A DNA stretch of 32,544 bases from Desulfitobacterium chlororespirans DSM 11544 (GCF_900143285.1 NZ_FRDN01000005.1:1-32544); one strand, 5' to 3'. Positions 1 through 7,648 are shown, numbered from the stretch's first letter. The notes: a model not told the origin generated them from the letters alone. Numbers and translations are program-made.

Positions 1-192
1 AATTTCTTTATAGGGATCTAAAACGGGCGAGGGCTTTTCTTTAGTCAGTTGATAGTGAGGAATATGGGAATCATTGAGGGCTTTACGTATGGTCTGCCGG
101 GCCACTTTCAAGTTACGGCTAATCTTTCGGATGGACCACCCTTCAACGAAATGCTTCTTTCTGATATACTCTTTATCGACCATCTCTAGCAT
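1..192 (-). CDS. istA: IS21-family transposase IstA, N-terminal part (runs off the window)
   Basis: Minus-strand reading frame from an ATG at 192 to the window edge, 64 codons. The protein begins MLEMVDKEYIRKKHF and continues with IRKISRNLKVARQTIRKAL, a helix-turn-helix typical of the IstA N-terminus (sequence-specific binding of the IS ends). A good ribosome site (AGGGGGAAGG) lies 5-6 bases before the ATG. The DDE catalytic domain and the IstB ATPase partner would lie outside the window. No stop or frameshift is visible in the part present, so the element may be intact. Confidence 0.8.
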   Translation of the reverse strand, partial: MLEMVDKEYIRKKHFVEGWSIRKISRNLKVARQTIRKALNDSHIPHYQLTKEKPSPVLDPYKEI

Positions 193-254
193 GTCCTTCC
201 CCCTGTACGATTGTTGTCTCAGCAACTCCAATCATACAGAATTAGGCTCTGGAG

Positions 255-310
255 GTGGTCAACTTTTTGGTTAGCAAACCCTATTTTTGTGGTCAACATT
301 TATGTTAGCA
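255..310. repeat. Two 22-bp direct repeats at the IS21 end
   Basis: Copies at 255-276 and 289-310 both begin GTGGTCAAC and end GTTAGCA; 19 of 22 bases match. They lie between the istA start and the proposed IS tip, as expected for the transposase-binding repeats of IS21 elements. Confidence 0.7.
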
Positions 311-356
311 CTACTAGTGGGAGTTTAGGGGATATATCATAAATACTGATAAGTCG

Positions 357-722
357 TTGGTGTCAGCGGATCGGGTGAAGGAATTCTTGTCCGATAGTTA
401 CTGGGCTGGTGACAGAACAAAGGAACTTATTCAAAAGACGATAGAGCATTCATTTTGTTACGGAATATACTATGGAGAGGAGCAGGTTGGTTTTGCTCGT
501 GTTGTGACCGACTATGCAACGATGGTATGGATAAGTGATGTTTATATCGATAGAAATCATAGGAGGAAAGGGCTTGGTAAAAAGCTGATAGCATGTATTC
601 TGGAGACACCAGAGTTCAAAAATGTCAGGAGCGCTTTAGTAACCCGGGATGCCCATGGGTTGTATGAACAGTTTGGCTTTGAGGGAGTCGAATCAGTATT
701 CATGATGCGAAAGTCTGTTTAG
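357..722 (+). CDS. GNAT-family N-acetyltransferase, probably 5'-truncated
   Basis: Protein of about 121 residues with the GNAT acetyl-CoA binding motif RRKGLGKKL (motif A, R/Q-x-x-G-x-G/A) preceded by the beta-4 strand WISDVYI, and ending with the LYEQFGFE motif of GNAT C-termini. It would transfer an acetyl group from acetyl-CoA to an unknown amine. The TTG start at 357 has no convincing ribosome site. The same frame stays open upstream to a stop at 315-317 and encodes GYIINTDKSLVSADRVKEF, which looks like a genuine GNAT N-terminus, but no normal start codon is available there. The IS21 tip at 310 is adjacent. I infer that the original start was lost or displaced by the insertion, so expression is uncertain. 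Confidence 0.75.
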   Translation: MVSADRVKEFLSDSYWAGDRTKELIQKTIEHSFCYGIYYGEEQVGFARVVTDYATMVWISDVYIDRNHRRKGLGKKLIACILETPEFKNVRSALVTRDAHGLYEQFGFEGVESVFMMRKSV

Positions 723-740
723 GATTTGGGGGAATTACTG

Positions 741-1316
741 ATGCATCTGCAAGCCGGTGTGAAAGGACTAATATATTTAGCAATGGTTAGTGTTATGCTG
801 GGGGGATTATTGGCCTTAACGACCTACTTCGTTTTAGATGATCCTCCGATAAGAGGAGCACAACCGTTCATAGTAGAGACCAGTATTGATGAGCAAGGGC
901 CGGTACTTCGCTTGTTAACCCCAAATGGAAAGAAAAAGTTTGAACTATTTGATGGTGAGTTTGCTGATGGAACCAAGATCTTTGAGTCATCTGTGTATAA
1001 ATGGAAATCTGATAAGTGGATTTTTGCACACATGGGGCAACAGCCTTATAAGCCTGAAGATCCGGTAAGAATGTCGAGCCTGGACTGCTTCGGAATACTC
1101 GAAGTAATTGACCCGGAAATCATAATTGTTGAATATGAAACGGATACGGAAAAGAAACTATTGTCTATTGATGAAGTGAATTCCCGTAGGTTTGTTGCGT
1201 TTCAAACAGAACCTGGGAATAAGGACTATTATCAAATTCGTGGTAAGTCTAAGGATGGTGAAGTTTTATGGCAGCTTTTCCATGATAATTATTGGGGGAG
1301 AGAGTCTTCAGGTTGA
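741..1316 (+). CDS. Membrane-anchored protein of unknown function
   Basis: 191 residues from an ATG at 741 that has a GGGGGAA ribosome site 6 bases upstream. A TTG 15 bases earlier overlaps that site and is less likely. Residues about 8-30 form one hydrophobic segment (LIYLAMVSVMLGGLLALTTY), followed by a polar extracytoplasmic-looking domain rich in beta strands and acidic residues (DPEIIIVEYETDTEKKLL). No Cys-based lipobox and no recognised catalytic motif. It begins 18 bases after the acetyltransferase stop, so the two may share a transcript. A strong terminator follows at 1368. Function not recognised. Confidence 0.65.
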   Translation: MHLQAGVKGLIYLAMVSVMLGGLLALTTYFVLDDPPIRGAQPFIVETSIDEQGPVLRLLTPNGKKKFELFDGEFADGTKIFESSVYKWKSDKWIFAHMGQQPYKPEDPVRMSSLDCFGILEVIDPEIIIVEYETDTEKKLLSIDEVNSRRFVAFQTEPGNKDYYQIRGKSKDGEVLWQLFHDNYWGRESSG

Positions 1317-1367
1317 GGTGGCGGGTGGCCATATAGGCTCAGAAGCAGGACAGTTCAAGTATAGGTC

Positions 1368-1398
1368 AAATTCCCAAACGTTTGGGAATTTTGTTTTT
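1368..1398 (+). terminator. Intrinsic terminator after the 741-1316 gene
   Basis: A perfect 24-base palindrome (AAATTCCCAAAC / GTTTGGGAATTT, 1368-1391) is followed by a T-rich tail (TTGTTTTTT). The spacer 1399-1698 before the next gene holds only the hairpin at 1545-1572 and no gene I can support. Confidence 0.8.
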
Positions 1399-1544
1399 TA
1401 GCCAATCCGATGGTGTGGTAGTCAATTGTGAACAGGATATCTGAAAGCTCTATGATCGGTGCTAAGGCTGCTGTTGAAGAGCGGTGCGGTATGTTGCTGA
1501 GAAAAACAATGCCAGATGAAAAGGATGCTAAAGAAAAAACAGGT

Positions 1545-1572
1545 CTAAAGGCGGGAAGTATCCCGCCTTTAG
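1545..1572. terminator. GC-rich hairpin, possible terminator
   Basis: A 12-bp perfect stem (CTAAAGGCGGGA / TCCCGCCTTTAG) with a 4-base loop, followed by CTTTCTAT. The tail is weak for a plus-strand terminator. Its presence argues against the open frame spanning 1428-1697 being a gene. Confidence 0.5.
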
Positions 1573-1698
1573 CTTTCTATCCGGTGGTGTTGGCGGGAAA
1601 TCCGGCAGATTGTCGCCGGTATGATTATTTGAACTATATGAAATTATCGGGAAGAAAGATATGGCCATCAGCGTCTATATTAAATGGAGGCGAGTAAA

Positions 1699-2220
1699 GT
1701 GAAGAAAATAGTTACTTTTGCAGTTATGATTATAGCTCTCTTGCTTAGCGGGTGCTCTGCTAAAGACATAGCAGCTGAAAATAGCGTCATAGGAGCGGAT
1801 TACCTAAAAGATAAGGGCTATGAAATTATTGCGTATGAGGGTAACGCGGAAAACTATATCCTGACTAAGGAAAAGCTTATGAGCATGCCTTATATGATTT
1901 ACTGGGGGTTGCAAAGGGAAGATCCCAGCAAGTACCTCAGCAAAGAAGTACATGTGGAAAAGTTCATTATTAAGAATCATCCTTTTGATAACTGGCAGTC
2001 CACAAGCAGGTATCCTGAGAATATCGTAAAGTCAAAAGGTGAAACCCGTGTCTGGGTATATATTGCTGATAAAGAGGCTGTCGGCGGAATTTCCTATCCG
2101 GCTATCGACGAACCAATGGCCGGCGGCTATTGGTCTCTTGATGGCAAGACATTGGAAGAAGTTCACTCCATAAATTATAGTGATTGGCTTGAGCAATGGC
2201 AGAATAAGTTTGATTATTGA
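1699..2220 (+). CDS. Secreted lipoprotein of unknown function
   Basis: 173 residues from a GTG at 1699. A GGAGG ribosome site at 1686-1690 decides this start over the ATG at 1684 that overlaps it. The N-terminus KKIVTFAVMIIALLLSGC is a lipoprotein signal peptide with lipobox LLSGC, so the mature protein should be acylated on Cys and held on the outer face of the membrane. The mature part is tryptophan- and tyrosine-rich (YMIYWGLQRED, DNWQSTSRYPEN, EPMAGGYWSLDG) without a recognised domain. It stands alone, flanked by spacers on both sides. Spacer 2221-2400 holds a short coding-looking stretch (about 2303-2371, ending in TAG) but no start. Confidence 0.7.
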   Translation: MKKIVTFAVMIIALLLSGCSAKDIAAENSVIGADYLKDKGYEIIAYEGNAENYILTKEKLMSMPYMIYWGLQREDPSKYLSKEVHVEKFIIKNHPFDNWQSTSRYPENIVKSKGETRVWVYIADKEAVGGISYPAIDEPMAGGYWSLDGKTLEEVHSINYSDWLEQWQNKFDY

Positions 2221-2400
2221 GCCGGGGCAGGTACGATTTGTAAAATAAGTGGATAAATTGGAGGAATGTTTAAGTATATATTGAATTGTACTTTATAGGC
2301 ACTTTATAGGGGAGAGCTGGTTTGGTTATATTGCTCCATGGCCGGAACCTGATAAGGAAGCCTGTTTTGTATAGGGTTAAATATAGATGGAGGGATTACT

Positions 2401-2748
2401 GTGAAAAGAGTACGTGTTAAACCGAGTAAATCTCAATCTTTTGTTGGGATGATCGGTGGGGCCGTTTTTGTTATTATCGGATTTAGTATTATACCCATGA
2501 TGGGGATGTTCGGTATTTTTTGGACCATAATGGCGATAGCCATTGCCGGAATGCATGCTTATAATTACTTTACTGATAAAGGTGTAGCCTCTTGGGAGAT
2601 AGATGTAGAGTCTAATCATCAAGGTGTTAATAGAGAAGAGGATTTTGAAGCAAAGCTGCGCAAGCTTAATAGGCTTAAAGAGGACGGATTAATCACAGAT
2701 TCTGAATTCGAGAAGAAGCGCGCCGATATCATGAGGTCGGAATGGTAG
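2401..2748 (+). CDS. Small membrane protein with a C-terminal SHOCT domain
   Basis: 115 residues from a GTG at 2401 with GGAGG about 7 bases upstream. Two hydrophobic segments (about residues 14-33 and 36-54) are followed by a linker and the C-terminal sequence FEAKLRKLNRLKEDGLITD plus SEFEKKRADIM, a clear SHOCT motif (short helical pair, with the 'L..L...G.IT..EFE.KK..IL' pattern). SHOCT domains are usually found at the end of small envelope proteins and are thought to mediate oligomerisation; the specific role is unknown. The methyltransferase follows 33 bases downstream, probably on the same transcript. Confidence 0.75.
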   Translation: MKRVRVKPSKSQSFVGMIGGAVFVIIGFSIIPMMGMFGIFWTIMAIAIAGMHAYNYFTDKGVASWEIDVESNHQGVNREEDFEAKLRKLNRLKEDGLITDSEFEKKRADIMRSEW

Positions 2749-2781
2749 TGGGAGAGAGTATAGATGAGGTGAGAGATTAGC

Positions 2782-3447
2782 TTGGATAAGACAGAGCGGA
2801 CTATCGAAACATACGACTTACATGCTGATTTGTATGAGGAAAAGTTTATGAATTTTCCTGGGTATGCTAAAAGAATTCAATCCTTTGGCGAGATTTTAGG
2901 GACGGGAGCCAAGGTGCTTGATGTTGGATGTGGTCCGGGAAATGCAGCGAAGCAATTGGTCGAATTGGATAAGGAATTCGAGGTTTTAGGGATAGATCTT
3001 TCCAGTGAAATGATTAGGCATGCAAAGGTAAATGTAATTTCCCCTCGCGTCGAGTTTAGGGTAGGAGATATTAGGAATATGGATTTAGAGGAAAATGCCT
3101 TCGACGCAGTAATAGCATCCTTTTGCTTACCGCACTTAACAGATGAGGAAGCTGGGATGTTTATCCAAGATATTAGCAAAGTATTACGTGAAGGGGGGCT
3201 ATTGTACCTAAGTTGTATGGAAGGCAGCAAATCTGGTTTCGAGATGACAAGTTTTAGTTCGAATGATTTCATATTTTTTAATTACTATTCGGAAGAGTTC
3301 ATATCGAATGTATTATGTACGAACGGTTTAAAGATTAATGAAGTTCAACGTGATGAATATCTTGAAAGTGATGGAAGCAAAACGAACGATATGTTTTTTC
3401 TTGCAAAGAAGCAGTGTGTAACAGGCGACGGCCCAGAACATATTTGA
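2782..3447 (+). CDS. Class I SAM-dependent methyltransferase
   Basis: 221 residues from a TTG at 2782; GAGGTGAGAG lies upstream. Motif I VLDVGCGPGNAAKQL (about residues 45-60) binds S-adenosylmethionine. The acidic residue after beta-2 is in VLGIDLSSEM, motif II/III is in VEFRVGDIRNMD, and the post-motif strand is FDAVIASFCLPHL. The fold is the Methyltransf_11/25 type found in UbiE-like and small-molecule methyltransferases; the substrate cannot be told from sequence. Length is normal for the family. The C-terminus (about residues 150-210) is family-specific and would define the substrate. Confidence 0.85.
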   Translation: MDKTERTIETYDLHADLYEEKFMNFPGYAKRIQSFGEILGTGAKVLDVGCGPGNAAKQLVELDKEFEVLGIDLSSEMIRHAKVNVISPRVEFRVGDIRNMDLEENAFDAVIASFCLPHLTDEEAGMFIQDISKVLREGGLLYLSCMEGSKSGFEMTSFSSNDFIFFNYYSEEFISNVLCTNGLKINEVQRDEYLESDGSKTNDMFFLAKKQCVTGDGPEHI

Positions 3448-3524
3448 AACCGTCACAATAGATTGCCATTATCGTCAGGAACTTCTGCCGTCTATGATGG
3501 GATGTAGATGAGAGGAGGAAAAAG

Positions 3525-3686
3525 ATGCCTGAAATTATTCTTATAATCTATTTAGCATTTTTCGCTTTCATAATATTCTTTATGATAAGTATCATTAATT
3601 TTATGAAGAGGAAAACCCAAAATGATGAATTACTTATCATAAAGATCGAGGAGCTGATAAATAAGCTTCCGGGCAAAGATAGCTAA
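3525..3686 (+). CDS. 53-residue single-span membrane protein
   Basis: ATG at 3525 preceded by an excellent ribosome site (GAGAGGAGG, about 8 bases upstream), TAA at 3684-3686. The protein has one long hydrophobic helix (IILIIYLAFFAFIIFFMISI) followed by a basic hinge (NFMKRKTQ) and a short amphipathic tail ending LINKLPGKDS. Layout and size resemble small membrane proteins that act as subunits or regulators; no family is recognised. The strong ribosome site and the start/stop arrangement support a real gene. Confidence 0.6.
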   Translation: MPEIILIIYLAFFAFIIFFMISIINFMKRKTQNDELLIIKIEELINKLPGKDS

Positions 3687-3762
3687 AGTAATTTTGAATT
3701 TACTAATAAAGCAAGGATTTATGAATCATTTACACAGTACGAGTAAGTAAGGTTAGTGGAAG

Positions 3763-4671
3763 GTGGTGGAGCTTTTGCAAAGGAAAGCATTTTCCATAGT
3801 ACTGGGCATTATACTTATATTTACCATCATGCCCATGGCAGTCTATGCTGATATAGGCCCTAAGCCTTCCGTGGTTATTGACTTCAAGGGTCTTGAAGAC
3901 GAAAGATATTATGTAACTCTGCTGTCTGAGATGGCTTCCACTGGACCTCATAGTGCCTTAGGAGAACATCCTGGCAACCAAAGATATCATGAAGGTGATG
4001 AAGATTATGAGATTTGGGAAAAGTTCCTTTCCTATCAGGACAAAGACGGATATTATTTTTTGCAGTATTTTGGAGAATGCAGCGAGACAGCCCAGTTTAC
4101 CTGGGGGTACTATCCACCGCCCAAGTTTAAAATTCTAATTTACTTTCCGGCATATGATCAATTTGCCGTTAGTGGAGAAGTATATGAACGCTATGCTTTT
4201 CACAGTTATTATAGTGCCGATGTGAAGGGTTTGGAGTTAGAATCAATTACACCCATTGAGAATATCGAAGCGGTGAGAAATTATGATTATACATGGGAAT
4301 TGATTTCTCTTCTGGCCAGAATTGTCGCAACTGTGGCAATTGAAGTTCTGATTGCGCTACTGTTTGGTTTCAGAGCCAAAAAGCAGCTCTTGCTTATAGG
4401 CACTGTAAATATTGTGACTCAATCGATACTTAACATCCTGCTCAATGTTATCAATTATAATGAGGGTAGTATGATGTTTGTTTTCAACTATATTTGGATG
4501 GAATTCCTTGTATTTATCATTGAAGCAGGGGTATATTCGGCTCTTCTACCAAAATACAGCGGCACGGAATCGAGGAAAAGATGGCTTGTTCCCCTCTATG
4601 CTTTGACTGCCAATGCGGTATCCTTTGGTTTGGGGATCTATATCGCTTATTTGATACCCGGAATTTTTTAG
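3763..4671 (+). CDS. Secreted-domain membrane protein, unknown function
   Basis: About 302 residues. Start uncertain: GTG 3763, GTG 3766, or TTG 3775, which has the best-spaced AGGTGG site. An N-terminal signal peptide (VLGIILIFTIMPMAVYA, cleavage likely after VYA) is followed by an extracytoplasmic domain beginning DIGPKPSVVIDFKGL, with the aromatic motif ERYYVTLLSEMASTGPHSA and a tail rich in Tyr/Phe. Four hydrophobic segments then follow from about residue 180 to the end. I know this layout (signal, 'DIGPKPS', 'STGPHSA', four helices) only from uncharacterised clostridial proteins. The MoaE-like gene begins 63 bases downstream, so they may be cotranscribed. Confidence 0.7.
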   Translation: MVELLQRKAFSIVLGIILIFTIMPMAVYADIGPKPSVVIDFKGLEDERYYVTLLSEMASTGPHSALGEHPGNQRYHEGDEDYEIWEKFLSYQDKDGYYFLQYFGECSETAQFTWGYYPPPKFKILIYFPAYDQFAVSGEVYERYAFHSYYSADVKGLELESITPIENIEAVRNYDYTWELISLLARIVATVAIEVLIALLFGFRAKKQLLLIGTVNIVTQSILNILLNVINYNEGSMMFVFNYIWMEFLVFIIEAGVYSALLPKYSGTESRKRWLVPLYALTANAVSFGLGIYIAYLIPGIF

Positions 4672-4734
4672 TTGCCCAGGGAGTGGCAGTACAGAAGCGA
4701 GCGTGCGTTAAGTATTAATGAAGGAGTGTTGTTT

Positions 4735-5142
4735 ATGATTAAGGGAAAAAAGAAAAAATCACCGCCATCAATTGATGAGTGGCTCAAAGAGGCAAAATCT
4801 GATCCTGCGGCAGTACAGGAGGGAATGTTTCTGGTTCATAATGGCGTTGTGCGTCAAACGCCTAAGGCAAAAGTGCGCCAGGGAATTGATGACGGGTCCG
4901 TGGTAAAAGGCATGGAATTCGCTTATGATGCGGCAAAGGTTGATGAAGTAATTGCGGAAACTTATAAGATGGACGGGATTTTCCATGTCAGGGTTTGGCT
5001 TAATGAAGGTCAGCTTGAGCTGGGCGATGATATCATGGTTGTACTGATAGGAGGAGATATCAGGCCTCATGTGGTGGATGCTCTCCAATATCTGGTAGGA
5101 AGGATTAAAAACGAATGTGTTACCGAGATTGAGCGGAAGTAG
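4735..5142 (+). CDS. MoaE-like (molybdopterin synthase large subunit family) protein
   Basis: 135 residues from an ATG at 4735 with AAGGAG 8 bases upstream; the TTG at 4672 is a run-in of the open frame. The sequence shows MoaE features: HNGVVRQTPKAKV near residue 35, the strand pair IFHVRVWLNEGQLELGDDIM and VVLIGGDIRPHVVDALQYL, and GRIK near the end. MoaE with MoaD converts cyclic pyranopterin to molybdopterin. Here the family's first active-site Lys seems present (K125), but the protein stops ten residues later and the second Lys region (WK-R/K-E) is missing, and no moaD or other cofactor gene is nearby. It lies 20 bases before the EFR1 gene, so the pair is probably an operon. True molybdopterin synthase activity is therefore doubtful. 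Confidence 0.7.
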   Translation: MIKGKKKKSPPSIDEWLKEAKSDPAAVQEGMFLVHNGVVRQTPKAKVRQGIDDGSVVKGMEFAYDAAKVDEVIAETYKMDGIFHVRVWLNEGQLELGDDIMVVLIGGDIRPHVVDALQYLVGRIKNECVTEIERK

Positions 5143-5162
5143 TCAGGCAAAGGGAGGCCGGT

Positions 5163-6233
5163 ATGGATTATACATCCCTGATAATAAACTTTATGAGTGG
5201 GACTGGAAATTCCTTCAGAGCCACCGCATGGATGACGAAAATGGGTAATCAAAGAGGGATAAGGTCGGAACACTATCCGATCGCCAGATGCCGGAGGGCG
5301 TCTGATGTGGATAAAGGCTCTGGTGAGCTATTGGGAGTGGTGTTTCCCACCCATGGATTTACTGCACCTTGGCATGTGATTAGGTACGCGCTGCGTCTGC
5401 CTTCGGGAAGGGGAAAACATGCTTTTGTGGTGGCCACAAGAGCCGGGAGCAGAATCGCCTCTATTCCGTTTCCCGGAATGGAGGGGACTGCAGGTTATCT
5501 TATTGCCCTTATACTGATTTTGAAGGGGTACGGTGTTCGGGGAGTTATGGGGCTTGATATGCCCTCCAACTGGATGGGATTGCACTGGGGGCTGAATTCT
5601 GTTAATTCCGGATTCATCATTGATAGGGCAAAGGTTAAGGCGGATGCTTTCATAAACAGCATTTTAGAAAGGAACAAAGAGTTTAGGGGGATTGTCCCCC
5701 TCATCCTGGGCCTGTTGCTGAGTCCCGTTTCTTTGGGTTATCTGATTATAGGGCGTTTTTTTCTGTCGAAACTGTTTTTTGCCTCCGGGGATTGCACGGG
5801 TTGTGGTTTGTGTGCTGAAAGCTGTCCGGTCAAGGCTATAAAAATGGTGGGGAATAGCAAACCCCGACCATATTGGACATTTGCTTGTGAAAGCTGCATG
5901 AGATGCATGGGCTATTGTCCTAACCAAGCTGTTGAAGTGAGCCATCCCTTTGCCGTTATCTTGTATTTTTTGGCGACACTGCCGGTATCCGTCTATATAT
6001 TAAATGAACTCAGTGAGTCCGCGCTCATGGGACCCTATTTGTTTGTTGTGAGTGCTCTGTTTAATTATAGTTACATCTTGTTTGTGTTTTTTATAGCCAA
6101 CCTTGTTCTTTTTTTGCTTATTCAAATTCCTCTGCTTAACAAGCTTTGCACCTACACCACATTGACCCATATTTACCGCCGGTATCACGAGCCTGATACA
6201 AAATTAGGAGATATGCTCAAAAAACAAGGCTAG
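5163..6233 (+). CDS. EFR1-family flavodoxin/ferredoxin fusion membrane protein
   Basis: 356 residues from an ATG at 5163 with GGGAGG upstream. The N-terminal ~190 residues look like a flavodoxin fold (phosphate-loop-like FMSGTGNSFRATAW, FPTHGFTAPWHV). Two 4Fe-4S motifs follow, CTGCGLCAESCP at about 213-224 and CESCMRCMGYCP at about 243-254. Hydrophobic segments flank and follow the iron-sulfur part (FRGIVPLILGLLLSPVSLGY and four helices to the C-terminus). The domain order is that of EFR1 proteins, presumed electron carriers at the membrane; the partner is unknown. The C39-like gene starts 14 bases after its stop, with the ribosome site overlapping that stop. Confidence 0.8.
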   Translation: MDYTSLIINFMSGTGNSFRATAWMTKMGNQRGIRSEHYPIARCRRASDVDKGSGELLGVVFPTHGFTAPWHVIRYALRLPSGRGKHAFVVATRAGSRIASIPFPGMEGTAGYLIALILILKGYGVRGVMGLDMPSNWMGLHWGLNSVNSGFIIDRAKVKADAFINSILERNKEFRGIVPLILGLLLSPVSLGYLIIGRFFLSKLFFASGDCTGCGLCAESCPVKAIKMVGNSKPRPYWTFACESCMRCMGYCPNQAVEVSHPFAVILYFLATLPVSVYILNELSESALMGPYLFVVSALFNYSYILFVFFIANLVLFLLIQIPLLNKLCTYTTLTHIYRRYHEPDTKLGDMLKKQG

Positions 6234-6247
6234 GGGAGTGCAAACTA

Positions 6248-6901
6248 TTGAGATGCTTAAAAAAGATGAATCTATTCAAAAAAATCGTACTTTTTTTACT
6301 TAGTACGGTGATCGTATTCAACATTGCACTTCAATTAGTTTTAACTCTGAGTGGAGCTGGATTAACGGTTTTAGATATTTATGCTCAAACCTTGCCCCGG
6401 GAAGATACTAAAGCCATAAATTACAGCCCTGCGTATTTCATGGAAACAAAGAGCTATTTCGAAAAACAGGAAAAAGGGCAATGTGCCGGCTTTTCTTCTG
6501 CTTATGTTCTTAGAGTTTTGAGTGAGGAAATAAGCGGTAGGGACAATTATCAAGGACTCGGGCACAAATTTTCCAATGGGTATGTGATGCCCCAAGCACT
6601 GATAGACATTTTCGAGAAATATAATTATCAAGTGAACATGTTTAGTGGGAATCTGGAACAGCTGAAAACACGACTAAATCAGGGAAAGCCCATTATTGTT
6701 TTAATAGGGCATTTTGTCAGCTGGCAACACTATGTAACGGTTGTGGGATACGATGAAGACACTATTTTTCTCTATGATTCAAACATGGATACCGACAATT
6801 CCAGAGGGTATAACAGAACAATGACCAATGAGGAATTTTTATCTCAGTGGGAGAATGAAATACCCTTTTTTGAACACATTTATTTTATTGTAGAGCAGTA
6901 G
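6248..6901 (+). CDS. C39-like cysteine peptidase, membrane-anchored or exported
   Basis: 217 residues from a TTG at 6248 (AGGGGAG 9 bases upstream; an ATG at 6266 is an alternative). Residues about 10-36 form a signal anchor (KKIVLFLLSTVIVFNIALQL). The rest has the papain-like C39_2 layout: nucleophile Cys79 in GQCAGFSSAYVLR, catalytic His161 in HYVTVVGYDEDT and Asp177 in LYDSN, with GKPIIVLIGHF before the His. All three catalytic residues are present, so it should be an active protease or a related transferase outside the cell. It belongs to the apparent operon starting at 4735 and is followed 12 bases later by a small membrane protein. Confidence 0.75.
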   Translation: MRCLKKMNLFKKIVLFLLSTVIVFNIALQLVLTLSGAGLTVLDIYAQTLPREDTKAINYSPAYFMETKSYFEKQEKGQCAGFSSAYVLRVLSEEISGRDNYQGLGHKFSNGYVMPQALIDIFEKYNYQVNMFSGNLEQLKTRLNQGKPIIVLIGHFVSWQHYVTVVGYDEDTIFLYDSNMDTDNSRGYNRTMTNEEFLSQWENEIPFFEHIYFIVEQ

Positions 6902-6913
6902 GGGAGGGTTCCG

Positions 6914-7279
6914 ATGAAAGTCTTTATGGGGTCTTTTCAAAGCCTGAACGTGATAGGACGGGTCGGAATATTTATTGGCATAGCAGCTTCTGTAAGCGGA
7001 ATTATAGTGTTTATTTTATGGGCATTATGGGCAATTCAATATACATTTAATGAAACGATACCCATAATTTTTATAGGATTTGGGCTCCCGGTGATTCTTG
7101 GACTAGTGGCTTCATTCTATGGAATCATTTGGTTAATGTATGGTGTGTTTGTGTATTCTCTGCCACTCAGCCTTTATGCAGCTATGACGCCAAGCGTCCT
7201 TAGATTTTTTCTGTTGGTTTCACTTGGTTATTTAGCTTCTGCCATTTTATTGACATTGGATAGGAAGGTCCGGAGATAG
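6914..7279 (+). CDS. Small polytopic membrane protein, unknown
   Basis: 121 residues from an ATG at 6914 with AGGGGAGGG just upstream (it overlaps the C39-like stop). Three to four hydrophobic segments: about residues 15-38, 47-70, 72-90 and 95-113, then a basic tail (LDRKVRR). No conserved motif recognised. Twelve bases after the C39-like gene, so very likely cotranscribed with it; a partner or immunity role is possible but purely inferential. Confidence 0.65.
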   Translation: MKVFMGSFQSLNVIGRVGIFIGIAASVSGIIVFILWALWAIQYTFNETIPIIFIGFGLPVILGLVASFYGIIWLMYGVFVYSLPLSLYAAMTPSVLRFFLLVSLGYLASAILLTLDRKVRR

Positions 7280-7319
7280 TGGTAAGGTGTATAGATGGTC
7301 ATTTGGGCGAGGTGATTTT

Positions 7320-7648
7320 ATGACAAAAACCTTAGTAACTACGTCTTTCCAATCTATGAAAATAGAAAAGGGCTATCATTTGGCTACTTCTTCCGTAGCG
7401 GAGGCTCAACAAATACGGAAAATGAAGGTATTGCTGAATACAGAGCAGAGGGACGTCAGGAAAAGACTTATCTTTCAATGAACAAGCAGCAGGTGGCAAA
7501 AATTGAAATTGACAATGGCAACACTGTCGAAATTATTGATATTGATCATACAAAACCCTTTGCGGTTATTTTGCCTGTTGGCCTGGGTGCAATAAAAATT
7601 TACGATAAAGACGGCAGTGTGTTGCCAACAATCCCCCAAGCATTATAG
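7320..7648 (+). pseudogene. Small gene interrupted by a frameshift in an A-run
   Basis: An ATG at 7320 has a good GAGGTG ribosome site, but its frame gives an unremarkable 54-residue peptide ending at 7481. The -1 frame is open from 7316 to a TAG at 7646-7648 and looks truly coding (for example YVFPIYENRKGLSFGYFF, VAKIEIDNGNTVEIIDID and KPFAVILPVGLGAIKIYDKD). Adding one A to the run of five A's at 7325-7329 joins the two into a single 109-residue protein beginning MTKNLSNYVFP. Either the gene has a one-base deletion, the run slips during transcription or translation, or there is a sequencing error. The family is not recognised. If the break is real, an internal ATG at 7478 could still make the last 56 residues. 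Confidence 0.5.

Larger units (their letters stand above)
1..310 (-). mobile_element. IS21-family insertion sequence, one end only
   Basis: The left part of the window is the terminus of an IS21-type element whose body lies outside the window. Evidence seen: the start of an IstA-like transposase on the minus strand, and two 22-bp direct repeats between that start and the proposed tip. Multiple terminal repeats are a known trait of IS21 ends. The tip is placed at 310 because reading inward on the minus strand then begins TGCTAACA, fitting the 5'-TG of IS21 ends. The exact tip and the target duplication cannot be proven without the other end. Confidence 0.75.

Noticed and set aside
1428-1697. 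89-codon plus-strand open frame
   Set aside because: It contains a strong hairpin at 1545-1572, no ribosome site precedes it, and it overlaps the lipoprotein's ribosome site; composition is not protein-like.
4672-4734. N-terminal extension of the MoaE-like protein from TTG 4672
   Set aside because: The extension lacks a ribosome site and the AAGGAG at 4721-4726 points to ATG 4735.
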